Source of the DNA: an uncultured Ellagibacter sp.
GTDB lineage: Bacteria > Actinomycetota > Coriobacteriia > Coriobacteriales > Eggerthellaceae
Length of the DNA: 41,553 nucleotides
Direction of reading: 5' to 3'
Assembly: GCF_934617235.1 (NCBI RefSeq)
Contig: NZ_CAKTTZ010000021.1
Location: 1-41,553 of the forward strand
Below the pieces are notes generated by a model. It was not told the origin of the DNA, searched no databases, and worked only from the letters and a program-made list of their open reading frames with translations. This document shows, one piece after another, positions 1 through 8,001 of this stretch (positions are counted from its first letter, which is position 1; each line of letters opens with the position of its first letter). The translations under genes were made by a program, and so were the position numbers.

Positions 1-2
1 GG

Positions 3-131
3 GGCTTGCGTGAGCTTGCCCAAATTCCGCGCCCTATCGAAGAATTAGGGGTTGACGAAACTATAGGAACACCCCCCGATATCTTTGACGTAATGAAACC
101 CACGTCGAAAGGAAAGGGAGCTAATGGGTGA
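3..131 (+). CDS. C-terminal 42 residues of an unrecognised protein (5' end outside the window)
   Basis: An open frame runs from the left edge and stops at TGA 129-131. The last 42 residues begin GLRELAQIPRPIEELG and end in a basic, Gly/Lys-rich tail. The stop overlaps the start of the next gene by eight bases (ATGGGTGA), the usual sign of translational coupling on the same strand, and this is the main reason to believe the frame. No domain can be recognised in so short a piece. It probably belongs with the small HTH gene that follows. Confidence 0.5.
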   Translation, partial: GLRELAQIPRPIEELGVDETIGTPPDIFDVMKPTSKGKGANG

Positions 132-312
132 ATATATGAGCTCGAAAGAGGCTGCGAGTATTTGGAACACGACGCAGGCAAAGGTGACGAAATGGTGCCG
201 CGACGGCAAACTGAAGTGCGGAACAAAGCCCTGTGAGCACGATAAACCTGGTGCGCCATGGCGCATCCGGCGAGACGCAATTCCGCCCATCACTATCAAA
301 AACAAGCAGTAG
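124..312 (+). CDS. Small helix-turn-helix protein, excisionase-like
   Basis: A 62-residue protein. Residues 5-35 (MSSKEAASIWNTTQAKVTKW) have the shape of the MerR/excisionase winged-helix family: SKEAA, a turn, then VTKWCRDGKL, followed by a wing-like segment with WRIRRDAI. Such proteins bind DNA as excisionases or small regulators of mobile or accessory modules. The start at 124 sits behind AAAGGAAAGGGAG (109-120) and overlaps the stop of the preceding gene. An in-frame ATG at 136 is also possible but lies further from the ribosome binding site. Target and role are unknown. The following two genes are closely spaced on the same strand. Confidence 0.75.
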   Translation: MGEYMSSKEAASIWNTTQAKVTKWCRDGKLKCGTKPCEHDKPGAPWRIRRDAIPPITIKNKQ

Positions 313-325
313 AAAGGAATTTACC

Positions 326-577
326 ATGTACTATTATTCCAGTTTTTTTGAGTTTTTCGGCGTTGTTATTCTTGTAGTAGCCATTGTCGCTCTTGTGGCA
401 TGGATTCTTGCAATTAGCAAGCTCGTTAGCTTCGCCAACGCAAAAGGACACTCCGATGCCGGTATTCTTTGGTTCATTGGGCTATTTGCCTCGCCAATCG
501 TGCTCGGTCTCATCGTATGCGCAATGCCAGATAAACAATCTAGCTTTTCCGAGCCAAACGACCTTCCAACGGTGTAA
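326..577 (+). CDS. Small two-segment membrane protein, unknown function
   Basis: An 83-residue protein with start ATG at 326 behind AGAAAGGAA (311-319). Residues 10-33 (VVILVVAIVALVAWILAIS) form one hydrophobic segment and residues about 48-65 (ILWFIGLFASPIVLGLIV) a second, with a short polar loop containing NAKGHSDAG between them and a polar C-terminal tail. It resembles the short integral membrane proteins often found next to zinc-ribbon membrane proteins; I recognise no named family. The stop at 575-577 is two bases before the next ATG, so the two genes are almost certainly co-translated. An upstream in-frame start at 233 would overlap the HTH gene and has no ribosome binding site. Confidence 0.7.
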   Translation: MYYYSSFFEFFGVVILVVAIVALVAWILAISKLVSFANAKGHSDAGILWFIGLFASPIVLGLIVCAMPDKQSSFSEPNDLPTV

Positions 578-579
578 TC

Positions 580-2307
580 ATGGCAGAATCAAACTACAAA
601 GTTATCTTCAGAGCAGACGCTCAATCCAATCAGCATCGCATCACTTGGGAAGAAAAATGCCCAATTCAACTATCAGCAGTCCAGATATCACGCGACACGA
701 CAACATCGGCGACCTTTCTCCAAGTCAAAGTTAAAAATATATCGAATGACCCCATAGTTTCGATTGCCGCAGCCTTAACTATTGAAGTGCCCGATAAACC
801 AGATGAAGCAATGCCTCTTGAATATCTCGATACGGATATTCCCGCAGGCACCGAGAAGACGCTTAAGCCGCAACGTCTAACTCAAGCCAATATCACATCC
901 TGCAATCTGGTGATTAGAGGAGTCGATTTTTCCAACAAAACCTGGCATTCGACAACATCGCCAAAACCGCTGCCCCAAAGACAAGCGCTAAGCCTTTCCC
1001 CGAAGGCGCGTGCCCAGCGTGCCTACGCTTTGTCGCTTGGCGAAAACGATGAAATCGTCAACGGAGCCGTTCAGAATCATAGCGGATGGTGGGTATGCGC
1101 TTGCGGACAAGCAAACATCGGGAGAGCCACTTGCTGCAAGTGCGGAATGGTAAAGGAGCGCCTGCTTGACACGGAAAACGAACAGGATTTACTCGCCGAA
1201 TACAATGATCGCGTAGACGATATTTACGACCAGGCGTGCGATTTGAGCAAAGACGACGCCAGTAAGAAGGAGCTTAGAAAAGCTTCGAAACTATTCACCT
1301 CCATCAAAGACGAAAAGGACTCCGCAGAAAAAGCCAAGGGCTGCGATGAGAGAATTCAAAGCATAAGCTCAGCGCAAGGCAGGAAGATTCGGCGTGGCGT
1401 AATTACTGCGACGACAAGCGTAGTTGCGCTGGGGCTCATCATCGCACTCGGCATTTTCGTTATAGTCCCAAACGTGAAGTATGCCATAGCAGCCAATTAT
1501 GCCAATTCGGGCCAATACAAAGATGCAATTGCCGCATTTGAAGAACTAGGAGACTTCAAAGACTCCCCAAAACGAGCCATACAATGCAAGGTGGATGATT
1601 GCGAAACGCAAGTGCGAAATGCCCTCGAATCAGATAACTACGATGAGGCTTACAGATGCGCACAAACACTAGCAGGGCTCGACGGCGGCTGGGATAGGCT
1701 GGAACCCATAGCGGAAACAGCTGCCAAATCTTTCATGCAGCAGCAAGATTACGGAAGAGCAGAAAAATGGTTCGCGTTCACACACAACGAGGAATCGCGT
1801 AAAACAGCGATGTACCAATACGCAACCAATCATTTGAATCACGACGACCAAGCCACCTACTTTTATTTGAAGGAACTCAGCGAAGCCAATTACAAAGACG
1901 CAGCTAGTCTTTACGACCAGCTATATTATTGGCAATTTGAATTCGGTATCTCAACCAGCGAACAGGCAAAAGACCAAAACACCTGGGAAGGAAAAAACTT
2001 TGGAAATGTGTACGCCTTCGCGAAAGCAACCAATGGTCCGCTAAGTAGCAGCAATAGCAGCGAGAAGGCGACAATCCGCATAGAGGTTAGCGCGCATTAC
2101 GAAGAAACGGGAAGCAAACCAGAACGATGGGAGAGCAGTTCAGACCAATTTTCGGTCACGAGCAGCGGAAAAGTGCCATCCACTAAGTACGTCGGAATAA
2201 TAGGCGGCAGCGCTGTTTATGGCGGTGCGGATTACTATAAAGTAACCTTTTTCAACAATGACACAGGAGAGTATCTAGGAGAGAAAGAAATTCAGTGCGT
2301 CAATTAA
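580..2307 (+). CDS. Zinc-ribbon / single-pass membrane protein with repeat-containing outer domain
   Basis: A 575-residue protein in three parts. Residues 1-130 look like a beta-rich domain (many alternating hydrophobics, a TFLQVKVKNIS stretch). Residues 170-189 carry a RanBP2-like zinc ribbon, WWVCACGQANIGRATCCKCG, with probable ligands C173, C175, C185 and C188. A charged helical region follows, then one membrane segment at about 274-297. Beyond it, residues 300-460 hold helical repeats of the form YKDAIAAFEELGDFKDS, like the TPR-like repeats seen in many Firmicute and Actinobacterial zinc-ribbon proteins, and a beta-rich Ser/Gly C-terminus. There is no signal peptide; the layout suggests ribbon inside, repeats outside. 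The gene is AT-richer than the rest of the window. Function is unknown; a sensor or scaffold role is only inference. Confidence 0.8.
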   Translation: MAESNYKVIFRADAQSNQHRITWEEKCPIQLSAVQISRDTTTSATFLQVKVKNISNDPIVSIAAALTIEVPDKPDEAMPLEYLDTDIPAGTEKTLKPQRLTQANITSCNLVIRGVDFSNKTWHSTTSPKPLPQRQALSLSPKARAQRAYALSLGENDEIVNGAVQNHSGWWVCACGQANIGRATCCKCGMVKERLLDTENEQDLLAEYNDRVDDIYDQACDLSKDDASKKELRKASKLFTSIKDEKDSAEKAKGCDERIQSISSAQGRKIRRGVITATTSVVALGLIIALGIFVIVPNVKYAIAANYANSGQYKDAIAAFEELGDFKDSPKRAIQCKVDDCETQVRNALESDNYDEAYRCAQTLAGLDGGWDRLEPIAETAAKSFMQQQDYGRAEKWFAFTHNEESRKTAMYQYATNHLNHDDQATYFYLKELSEANYKDAASLYDQLYYWQFEFGISTSEQAKDQNTWEGKNFGNVYAFAKATNGPLSSSNSSEKATIRIEVSAHYEETGSKPERWESSSDQFSVTSSGKVPSTKYVGIIGGSAVYGGADYYKVTFFNNDTGEYLGEKEIQCVN

Positions 2308-2426
2308 ACTAGCCCCAAGAGCAAATGCTACAGAGACGCTCATACAAATAGCTTCTAGATTCACAGAGCACAATCCGCACAAAAGCATCGTCAATCCGAA
2401 TTCACAACCGTAATAGCACAGGTGAA

Positions 2427-2474
2427 AAGCTAGCCGGATTCCTCTTCGCAAGCAATGAGGAATCCGGCTAGCTT
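2427..2474 (-). terminator. Strong hairpin after the ECF operon
   Basis: Perfect 18-bp inverted repeat, 2427-2444 against 2457-2474, with a 12-base loop. It begins four bases beyond the stop of the ecfT gene. On the minus strand the stem is followed by TTTTCACC, which fits an intrinsic terminator for the transporter operon. It may also stop transcripts arriving on the plus strand from the gene ending at 2307. Confidence 0.85.
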
Positions 2475-2477
2475 CAG

Positions 2478-3242
2478 CTACAACACACCGAGCGCAATGG
2501 CCACGACGAGTAATGCAGCGGCGATTCCCATTGCGGCGAAGTCGATGCCCGAGAAGGGGTACTCCTTGAAGCCGCTTTCGCGTGTGCGCAGGTTGAAGCC
2601 GCGCACCTCGGCGGCGATGGCGGCGCTGTTCGTCTTGCGCACCGACGACACCAGAAGCGGCACGCACAGGGGAACCATGAGACGAACCTTCTTCGCAAAA
2701 CCGCCGTCGAACTCCACGCCGCGCGCCGTCTGCGCCTCCATGATGTCCGCCATGTCGTTCATGAACACGGGGATGAAATGCACCGTCGACATGAAGGTGA
2801 AAGCGTACTTGTACGGAACATGCAGCACTTTGACCAGCGCATTCGCCATATCCGTGAGCTTGGTCACGTAGAACACGAGGAACAGCGGCACCGCGCAGGC
2901 CACCAAGCGCACCACGATGAGCACGGCGTTCACAACGCTCGCGGTGCCGATGTATCCCCAGGGCAGAGGCGCGAGCACGTCGCCCTGCGGCGTGAACAGA
3001 AGCGCGATCAGCGCGAGGATAACGGAGAACGCAGCGACCGCTTTTGCCAGGCCGATCGTCTGTGGGACCATCTTGCACTGCACGGCCATAACGATATCAA
3101 GCGCGATTACCACCGCCAAAAGCACGAAATTGCTCGTTGCAAAGCACGCAATGACCAGTAAAAACGCTGCCGCAAGCTTCGCTACTGGGTTCATGGTGTG
3201 CAGAAAGCTCTCGCCCGGCACGTATTCGAGGAACCCCTTCAC
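2478..3242 (-). CDS. ecfT: ECF transporter transmembrane subunit T
   Basis: A 254-residue membrane protein of the EcfT/CbiQ family. It begins with the family's typical soluble opening (FLEYVPGESFLHTMNPVAKL), then several hydrophobic segments, and has the cytoplasmic coupling helices with Ala-Arg-Gly type motifs: TARGVEFDGG near residue 150 and AEVRGFNLRTRE near residue 207. EcfT connects the two ATPases to the substrate-binding S protein. The start is GTG at 3240-3242, which overlaps the TGA of the upstream ATPase (GTGA) and is preceded by AAGGAGG at good spacing. It is the last gene of the four-gene operon running S, A, A, T, so the T subunit is most likely dedicated to this S protein. Confidence 0.92.
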   Translation of the reverse strand: MKGFLEYVPGESFLHTMNPVAKLAAAFLLVIACFATSNFVLLAVVIALDIVMAVQCKMVPQTIGLAKAVAAFSVILALIALLFTPQGDVLAPLPWGYIGTASVVNAVLIVVRLVACAVPLFLVFYVTKLTDMANALVKVLHVPYKYAFTFMSTVHFIPVFMNDMADIMEAQTARGVEFDGGFAKKVRLMVPLCVPLLVSSVRKTNSAAIAAEVRGFNLRTRESGFKEYPFSGIDFAAMGIAAALLVVAIALGVL

Positions 3243-4087
3243 TTGGCGCCTCCTTCCCCGCGCCCGCAAGCCTCACTCGCAAGCGCACGCTCCATGTCAT
3301 CGAGCGTATTCGCGCACGCAACGGGCGACGCGGGCGAAACCGCGCCGGCCTGCGCAAGCCGCATCGACACTTCAACGACCTGCGGCGGCAGAAGATGCGC
3401 GCGAGACAGCACGTTCGCATCGCGCAGCACATCGAACGTCGCACCATCGGCAACCACTTGACCTGCGGTCATGGCAATCACTCGCGTCGCGTAGTCACCA
3501 ACGACCTCCATGTCGTGGCACACCATGACGACAGTCGTGCCGCGAGCGTTCAGGTCGGAAACCACCTCCATCACCTTGGCGCACTCGCGGAAATCAAGGC
3601 CCGTCGTGGGCTCGTCGAGCACGACGATGGGCGGCTCGAGCACGATGATCGACGCGAGCGCCAAAAGCTGGCGCGTTCCACGGTTCAGAAGGAAGGGCTC
3701 GGTGTCACCATCGAAGCCGAAACGCTCGATCATCGCGTCGACCTTCACCTCAGCATCAGCGCCTGTGCGACCCTGGGCGACAAAGCCGAACAACAGCTCC
3801 TCGCGCACTGTCTTGCAGCATATCTGGCGGTCGGGGTTTTGGAACAGAAAGCCCACCTTCGAGGCAAGCTCGCTCGTCTTCAGCTGCGTCGTCGGCACCC
3901 CGTCAATCAGGACCTCGCCTGACGTCGGCGTCAACAGGCCGTTGATAAGGCGCATCGTGGTGGATTTCCCCGCGCCGTTCGTTCCCACGAAAGCGACGAA
4001 ATCGCCATCGCCCACCGTGAAGCTCACGTCGCGTAAGATGGCAAGCTCCCCATCATAAGAAGCGCTCACCTGGCGAAACTCGATCAT
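3239..4087 (-). CDS. ECF transporter ATPase with degenerate signature motif
   Basis: A 282-residue ABC ATPase of the EcfA/CbiO family. Walker A is GTNGAGKST, the Q-loop is FLFQNPDRQ and Walker B is IVVLDEPTTGLD, with a switch histidine in MVCHDMEVV. The family signature LSGGQ is replaced by LNRGTRQLLALAS. The ATG at 4085-4087 overlaps the stop of the preceding gene (ATGA) and has GGAAGGAGG upstream; the longer frame upstream lies inside the other ATPase gene and is rejected. It probably forms a heterodimer with the ATPase encoded just before it, driving ECF uptake. Confidence 0.92.
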   Translation of the reverse strand: MIEFRQVSASYDGELAILRDVSFTVGDGDFVAFVGTNGAGKSTTMRLINGLLTPTSGEVLIDGVPTTQLKTSELASKVGFLFQNPDRQICCKTVREELLFGFVAQGRTGADAEVKVDAMIERFGFDGDTEPFLLNRGTRQLLALASIIVLEPPIVVLDEPTTGLDFRECAKVMEVVSDLNARGTTVVMVCHDMEVVGDYATRVIAMTAGQVVADGATFDVLRDANVLSRAHLLPPQVVEVSMRLAQAGAVSPASPVACANTLDDMERALASEACGRGEGGAK

Positions 4088-4941
4088 GCGCAAGCCTCCT
4101 TCCCGGAAAGCAACCCCTCGCACGCGTAAACGGCGCCCTCGACGGTGCACACCGCCGGCTCCTGAACCAGCCCGCGGGCGCGCAGCCTGTTGACGAGGCT
4201 TGTCGAGCGCGGGCAGTTCACCCCGATCTCGAGAAGCTCATTGGAATGCTCGAGCACCTCGTGGGGGGCGCCGCAAAAGCGAATCTCCCCCTCGTCGACG
4301 ATGACGAGCGTATCGGCGTATTCGGATAACAGGGCGATTTTCTGCTCGACCACGATAACGGTTGTCCCATGTTCGACCGAGTAGCGCTTGAGCAGGTCGA
4401 ACACGGCAACCGACGACGCGGGGTCAAGCTCGGCCGTTGGTTCATCAAGCACGAGAATCCTCGGCTTCAACGCAAGCACCGACGCGACGGCGACCTTTTG
4501 CTTTTGGCCGCCGGAAAGCTCGGCGATGCTGCGGTCGCGCAAGTCGGCAATGCCCATGGCGGCAAGCGCCTCATCGACCCGCGCGGGAATCTCGGCCTTA
4601 GGCACACCGAAGTTCTCCAGGCCATAGAGCACCTCATCTTCGACCACCGACGACACCATCTGCGAGTCGATGTCCTGGCAAACACTTCCCACCAGGCGGC
4701 TTATGTCGGTAAGCGACGCCTCGCACGTGTCGAGCCCTTCGACAAGCACGCTGCCGTAGAAATCGCCTGGGTAGCAATGCGGAATGATGCCGTTGATCGC
4801 GTAGGTGAGCGTCGACTTCCCGCTGCCCGCAGCGCCCGTGACGCCGACGAACGCGCCGTCGGGAATGACGAGGTCGATGCCCTTGAGGATGGGGTCAGCC
4901 CCCTCCCGGTAACGAAACGATAGCTGTGAGATTTCAATCAT
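4084..4941 (-). CDS. ECF transporter ATPase
   Basis: A 285-residue ABC ATPase of the EcfA/CbiO family. Motifs are complete: Walker A GAAGSGKST near residue 36, Q-loop VCQDIDSQM, signature ELSGGQKQKVAVAS and Walker B ILVLDEPTAELDP. The last ~50 residues form a tail after the switch region (VIVVEQKIALL) that is typical of ECF ATPases. It is the second gene of the operon, 43 bases after the S protein, and overlaps the next ATPase by four bases. Because its signature is intact while that of its partner is not, this subunit may supply the functional signature of the heterodimer. Confidence 0.92.
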   Translation of the reverse strand: MIEISQLSFRYREGADPILKGIDLVIPDGAFVGVTGAAGSGKSTLTYAINGIIPHCYPGDFYGSVLVEGLDTCEASLTDISRLVGSVCQDIDSQMVSSVVEDEVLYGLENFGVPKAEIPARVDEALAAMGIADLRDRSIAELSGGQKQKVAVASVLALKPRILVLDEPTAELDPASSVAVFDLLKRYSVEHGTTVIVVEQKIALLSEYADTLVIVDEGEIRFCGAPHEVLEHSNELLEIGVNCPRSTSLVNRLRARGLVQEPAVCTVEGAVYACEGLLSGKEACA

Positions 4942-4984
4942 GGGGTGTCCTTCGTGGTAAGAGCGCTTCAGGCAGACGGTGCGA

Positions 4985-5572
4985 CTAGCGCTTCAAAACC
5001 GCACGCAGGACCGGGGTGAGAATCGCGGCGAGCACCGCGTTCATCGTCGCAGTTCCAAGCACCATAACGGCGTACACCCCGAAGACGGCAAGCGGATCGA
5101 GGTGCGCAACGGCGACGCCGACGATCATCGCGAAGGTGTAGCCTGAGAACACGGTAGAGATGAAGGTGATGATAATCGGGAAGACGACGTTTTGGCAGGT
5201 CTTGTTGTCACGCGCCGCCTTGGCAAGCACGGTGACGAGAATGCCGCACACAAGCGCGCCGACCATCTCGGACGCGATGTTCACCAATGGCGTCGCGTTC
5301 AACATGGGAATCTGGCTTACCACACCGACAAGCAGGCCGATGACCACCGATTGGTAGATTTTCGGTCGCGTGAGGATGATAGCCAGGCAGTACATGGCGA
5401 TCATGAAGTTCGGCTTCATGCCGGCGAAATTAAGGAAGCTCGAAACGGTGAGCTTCAGCACGGCGCCTGCCGCGATAAGCACGGCGACCAAAATAAGGTC
5501 CCGAACTGACAGGCCGTCTTTCTTCTGGTCGGTGGCGGTGGTGCGCTTCGCTGCTGCAATGTTCTCGGTCAT
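4985..5572 (-). CDS. trpP: ECF substrate-binding membrane protein, TrpP-like tryptophan transporter
   Basis: A 195-residue protein with a charged N-terminus (to about residue 22) and about six hydrophobic segments, the size and shape of an ECF S component. The segment AGMKPNFMIAMYCLAIIL matches, from memory, the conserved region of the Bacillus TrpP tryptophan transporter family (MKPD...AMM), and the leader upstream is a T-box with a UGG specifier, which supports tryptophan as substrate independently. The start at 5572 follows AAAGGAATGAGG. It heads an operon with two ATPases and an EcfT. The family call and substrate are inference from motif plus leader; uptake has not been shown. The ribosome binding site lies in a 12-base inverted repeat described separately. 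Confidence 0.82.
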   Translation of the reverse strand: MTENIAAAKRTTATDQKKDGLSVRDLILVAVLIAAGAVLKLTVSSFLNFAGMKPNFMIAMYCLAIILTRPKIYQSVVIGLLVGVVSQIPMLNATPLVNIASEMVGALVCGILVTVLAKAARDNKTCQNVVFPIIITFISTVFSGYTFAMIVGVAVAHLDPLAVFGVYAVMVLGTATMNAVLAAILTPVLRAVLKR

Positions 5573-5573
5573 G

Positions 5574-5663
5574 ATTCCTCATTCCTTTCTTGGCGGTTTC
5601 CCCGCCTGTCTTCGTCCGTCCCCGGACTTTTCGGTTTGCCGGCTTGGACGCGAATGAGGAATC
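5574..5663 (-). promoter_or_regulatory. Inverted repeat that could hide the trpP ribosome binding site
   Basis: On the transcript, GATTCCTCATTC (5663-5652) is the perfect complement of GAATGAGGAATC (5585-5574), which contains the GAGG of the trpP ribosome binding site and ends directly at the start codon. The 66 bases between them fold into smaller hairpins, for example GGCGG/CCGCC. The pairing would close the start region in any transcript that has passed the T-box terminator. Confidence 0.45.
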
Positions 5664-5702
5664 GCCCGGGAATCATCTCGGGTGGCAATCTGCCCGCAAA
5701 AT

Positions 5703-5971
5703 AAAAAAATCTGTCCTTTGAGATAAAGGACAGATTCGAAATCTGCGGTGCCACCTTTATTGATTTCCCACGGGGAAACCCTCTCACGAACATGCCAACA
5801 CATGTTCTGCCCTTAACGCAGGCTCACGGTCCAGATACTCAGTTGCGCGCCATGCGGCTTGCAACCTTTCCCCTTTCCCTCGGCGATCCATTTACCGCTC
5901 AGCATTTCTACGGGACTTCCAGCAACGCCCGCTCTCTGTAAGCGCTTTAACGGCTTGATCTTCGCCTCATC
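5703..5971 (-). promoter_or_regulatory. T-box riboswitch, tRNA-Trp specific
   Basis: Read on the minus strand, the leader has the T-box sequence AAGGTGGCACCGC (5757-5745) in front of a terminator (stem 5725-5734 / 5710-5719, then a seven-U run at 5709-5703). The alternative antiterminator is visible: AAAGG pairs with CCUUU and AGAUU with AAUCU around the bulged UGGCACC. Stem I begins near 5971 (GATGAGGCGAAGATCAAGCC). Its specifier loop closes with GGCGA/UCGCC below and GCCGUU/AGCGGU above; the 3' side of the loop reads AAAUGGA, placing UGG (Trp, 5890-5888) at the specifier position followed by the usual purine. The distal AGAGAG and GG..G motifs are present. Uncharged tRNA-Trp would switch the tryptophan ECF operon on. 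Confidence 0.9.
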
Positions 5972-5999
5972 GGTTTCAACGTATTAAGTTGTGAATCGC

Positions 6000-6027
6000 A
6001 CTTTAGCAGAGCGCAGTGACATGTCAA
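6000..6027 (-). promoter_or_regulatory. Promoter of the T-box / tryptophan transporter operon
   Basis: Minus-strand TTGACA (6027-6022), a 16-base spacer and TAAAGT (6005-6000) precede the T-box stem I by about 30 bases. The -35 matches the consensus exactly; the -10 matches at four of six positions. It diverges from the deacetylase gene, for which TATAAT at 6088-6093 is a candidate -10 without a good -35. Confidence 0.65.
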
Positions 6028-6160
6028 GAATTATTTTTGAATATTTCCGAAATAAAGTGCCACGAAGCATATCCCCGCGCGAATGCGTATAATCGAATTC
6101 TAGGTGCGGGAATCCGCGTGTCCGTCCGCACCGTGGTTGAATAAGGAGCACTTTTACGCC

Positions 6161-7768
6161 ATGACGGATCAATTTAGCCGAGACCATTATCGGGACAGTC
6201 GGCAGCCTGGGGAAAATTCATCAAGAAGGCAAGCAGACTCATACACGAATCACCATACCGCCGAAAATAACGCCCGACGCTCCCCTTCGAGCAGAGGACA
6301 GGCCGGCGCTCGTCCGCGACCAGGTGGTCAGCAGCAAAACGCCCCCCGGCCGCGAGCGCATGCCGCATCACAGCAGGTAGGACGCCAATCCTCGCCGCAG
6401 CACACACCCTCGCAACGCCCTCGACAACAGGTAAGGCAAGGAGCACCTGCTGGCAATCGCGGCAACTCGGGTGCGCATCGTCCCGCAGCCCAAGGGAACG
6501 TGCGGCCCGCATCCTACAACCGATCGCGAGCGCAGGCGAACCGCAACAACCCCGCCAATGCCTCCGTCTATAACGATTACTCCCGCTACACCGAACGCCG
6601 CTCAAAGCGCCCCGGCCCTGTTGCCATCGGCGCTATGGCGGTGCTCGTTATCGCCATCGGCATTGGCGCGTTCTTTGTTTTGAACCCGCCCACTTTCGAC
6701 ATCACCGTCAACGGCGCGAAGCACACCGTCTCCAACGGCACGACACTCGACAAGCTCATCGATGACGGCCTCGCCTCCCCGACGGCGGGCAATCTGCTTG
6801 CCGTCGATTCGAGCGTCATCACCGAGGGCGGCGGCGACCGCTTTGCCGCGACGGTCAACGGAACCGCCACCAACGACGGGTCGAAGAAGGTCAGGAAGGG
6901 CGACAACGTCGACATCCAAAATGGCGCCGACGTCACGGAGGATTTCGACTCCTCGACCGAGGAAATCCCCTATGAACGCGTCGAGGACAACAATTACTGG
7001 AACGGCTCGCTGCATGTGTACATCGACGGGCAAAACGGCGTGCGCACTACGAAAACCGGCAAGGTATCAGGCAAAACGGTGACCGAGGACACGACCCCCG
7101 CGGTGAACGAGGAGTACAAGATCTACACCGCGAACACCGGCGACGACAAGGTGATCGCGCTCACCTTCGACGACGGTCCATGGAAGGACACGACGGCTGA
7201 GATTCTCGACGTCTTGAAGGAGAATGACGCGCACGCGACGTTCTTCACCATTGGCAAGCAAATTGCCGACCACTCTGACGTGGTGAAGCGCGCGCACGAC
7301 GAGGGCCACGAGATTTGCACGCACACGTGGGATCACGCTGCCGGCAGCGGCCAAGGCGTGAACCTGACGTACATGACCGCTGATGAGCAGATTCAGGAAG
7401 TCGAGAAGGGTATTCAGGCGATCAAGGATGTCATCGGCGAAGACCCCGCCCGAATCATGCGCGCGCCCGGCGGCAACTTCAAGGGCGACATCGTTTGGAC
7501 GCTGCAGCCCTACATCGATGCCGAAATTGGGTGGAACGTCGACACCGAAGACTGGCGGCGCCCGGGAGCGGACACCATCGCGAGCCGCATCATGAAGGCG
7601 AAGCCGGGAAGCGTTATCCTCATGCACGACGGCGGCGGCGACCGCTCGCAAACCGTGGAAGCGCTGAGGAAAGCTCTTCCCCAGCTGAAGCAGGAGGGCT
7701 ATCGCTTCGTCACGATAAGCGAGCTTCTGCAATACGACCCGCCCGCGGATTCGAGTGTGAGCAAGTAG
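6161..7768 (+). CDS. Membrane-anchored polysaccharide deacetylase (NodB family)
   Basis: A 535-residue protein. Residues 1-145 are disordered and rich in Arg, Gln, Pro and Ser; residues about 150-172 form one membrane segment; a beta-rich domain follows (about 176-275), then a NodB deacetylase domain from about residue 325. All NodB motifs are visible: TFDDGP (335-340, metal and base Asp), HTWDH (388-392, metal His), RAPGG, the DTEDW segment and LMHDGGG. The enzyme would act outside the cell on N-acetyl groups of peptidoglycan or another surface polymer. The start at 6161 lies 14 bases after AAGGAG; an earlier GTG at 6104 has no ribosome binding site. The basic, disordered cytoplasmic tail is unusually long. 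It ends before a shared terminator facing recN. Confidence 0.92.
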   Translation: MTDQFSRDHYRDSRQPGENSSRRQADSYTNHHTAENNARRSPSSRGQAGARPRPGGQQQNAPRPRAHAASQQVGRQSSPQHTPSQRPRQQVRQGAPAGNRGNSGAHRPAAQGNVRPASYNRSRAQANRNNPANASVYNDYSRYTERRSKRPGPVAIGAMAVLVIAIGIGAFFVLNPPTFDITVNGAKHTVSNGTTLDKLIDDGLASPTAGNLLAVDSSVITEGGGDRFAATVNGTATNDGSKKVRKGDNVDIQNGADVTEDFDSSTEEIPYERVEDNNYWNGSLHVYIDGQNGVRTTKTGKVSGKTVTEDTTPAVNEEYKIYTANTGDDKVIALTFDDGPWKDTTAEILDVLKENDAHATFFTIGKQIADHSDVVKRAHDEGHEICTHTWDHAAGSGQGVNLTYMTADEQIQEVEKGIQAIKDVIGEDPARIMRAPGGNFKGDIVWTLQPYIDAEIGWNVDTEDWRRPGADTIASRIMKAKPGSVILMHDGGGDRSQTVEALRKALPQLKQEGYRFVTISELLQYDPPADSSVSK

Positions 7769-7853
7769 CGAGCTGCGAGGTTACAAGCAACATTGCCTTC
7801 GATCTCTCAGGCGGAAGGCAGTGCGCAGGCGACAATTAATACGACGCAAGACT

Positions 7854-7894
7854 AAGGCGGCCATCTGGGAAAACTTCTAGATGGCCGCCTTTTT
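7854..7894. terminator. Bidirectional terminator between the deacetylase gene and recN
   Basis: A perfect 13-bp stem, AAGGCGGCCATCT (7854-7866) with AGATGGCCGCCTT (7879-7891), followed by a T run on the plus strand. It lies between two convergent genes (stops at 7768 and 8002). On the minus strand only two U's directly follow, so it is stronger for the deacetylase transcript. Confidence 0.8.
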
Positions 7895-8001
7895 CACTTA
7901 AGTCAAAATCCGCGGGCGAAAGCGCCTGAGAATGCTCGAATGGATGCGCGTGCCGATGCGGGATTGCATGCCTGACAGGCTTTTCTCCAGCAACGTTGCC
8001 G

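Noticed and set aside
2275..3078. A 267-codon minus-strand frame over ecfT
   Set aside because: Other-frame shadow of ecfT; the ecfT frame has membrane segments, EcfT motifs and a coupled GTG start.
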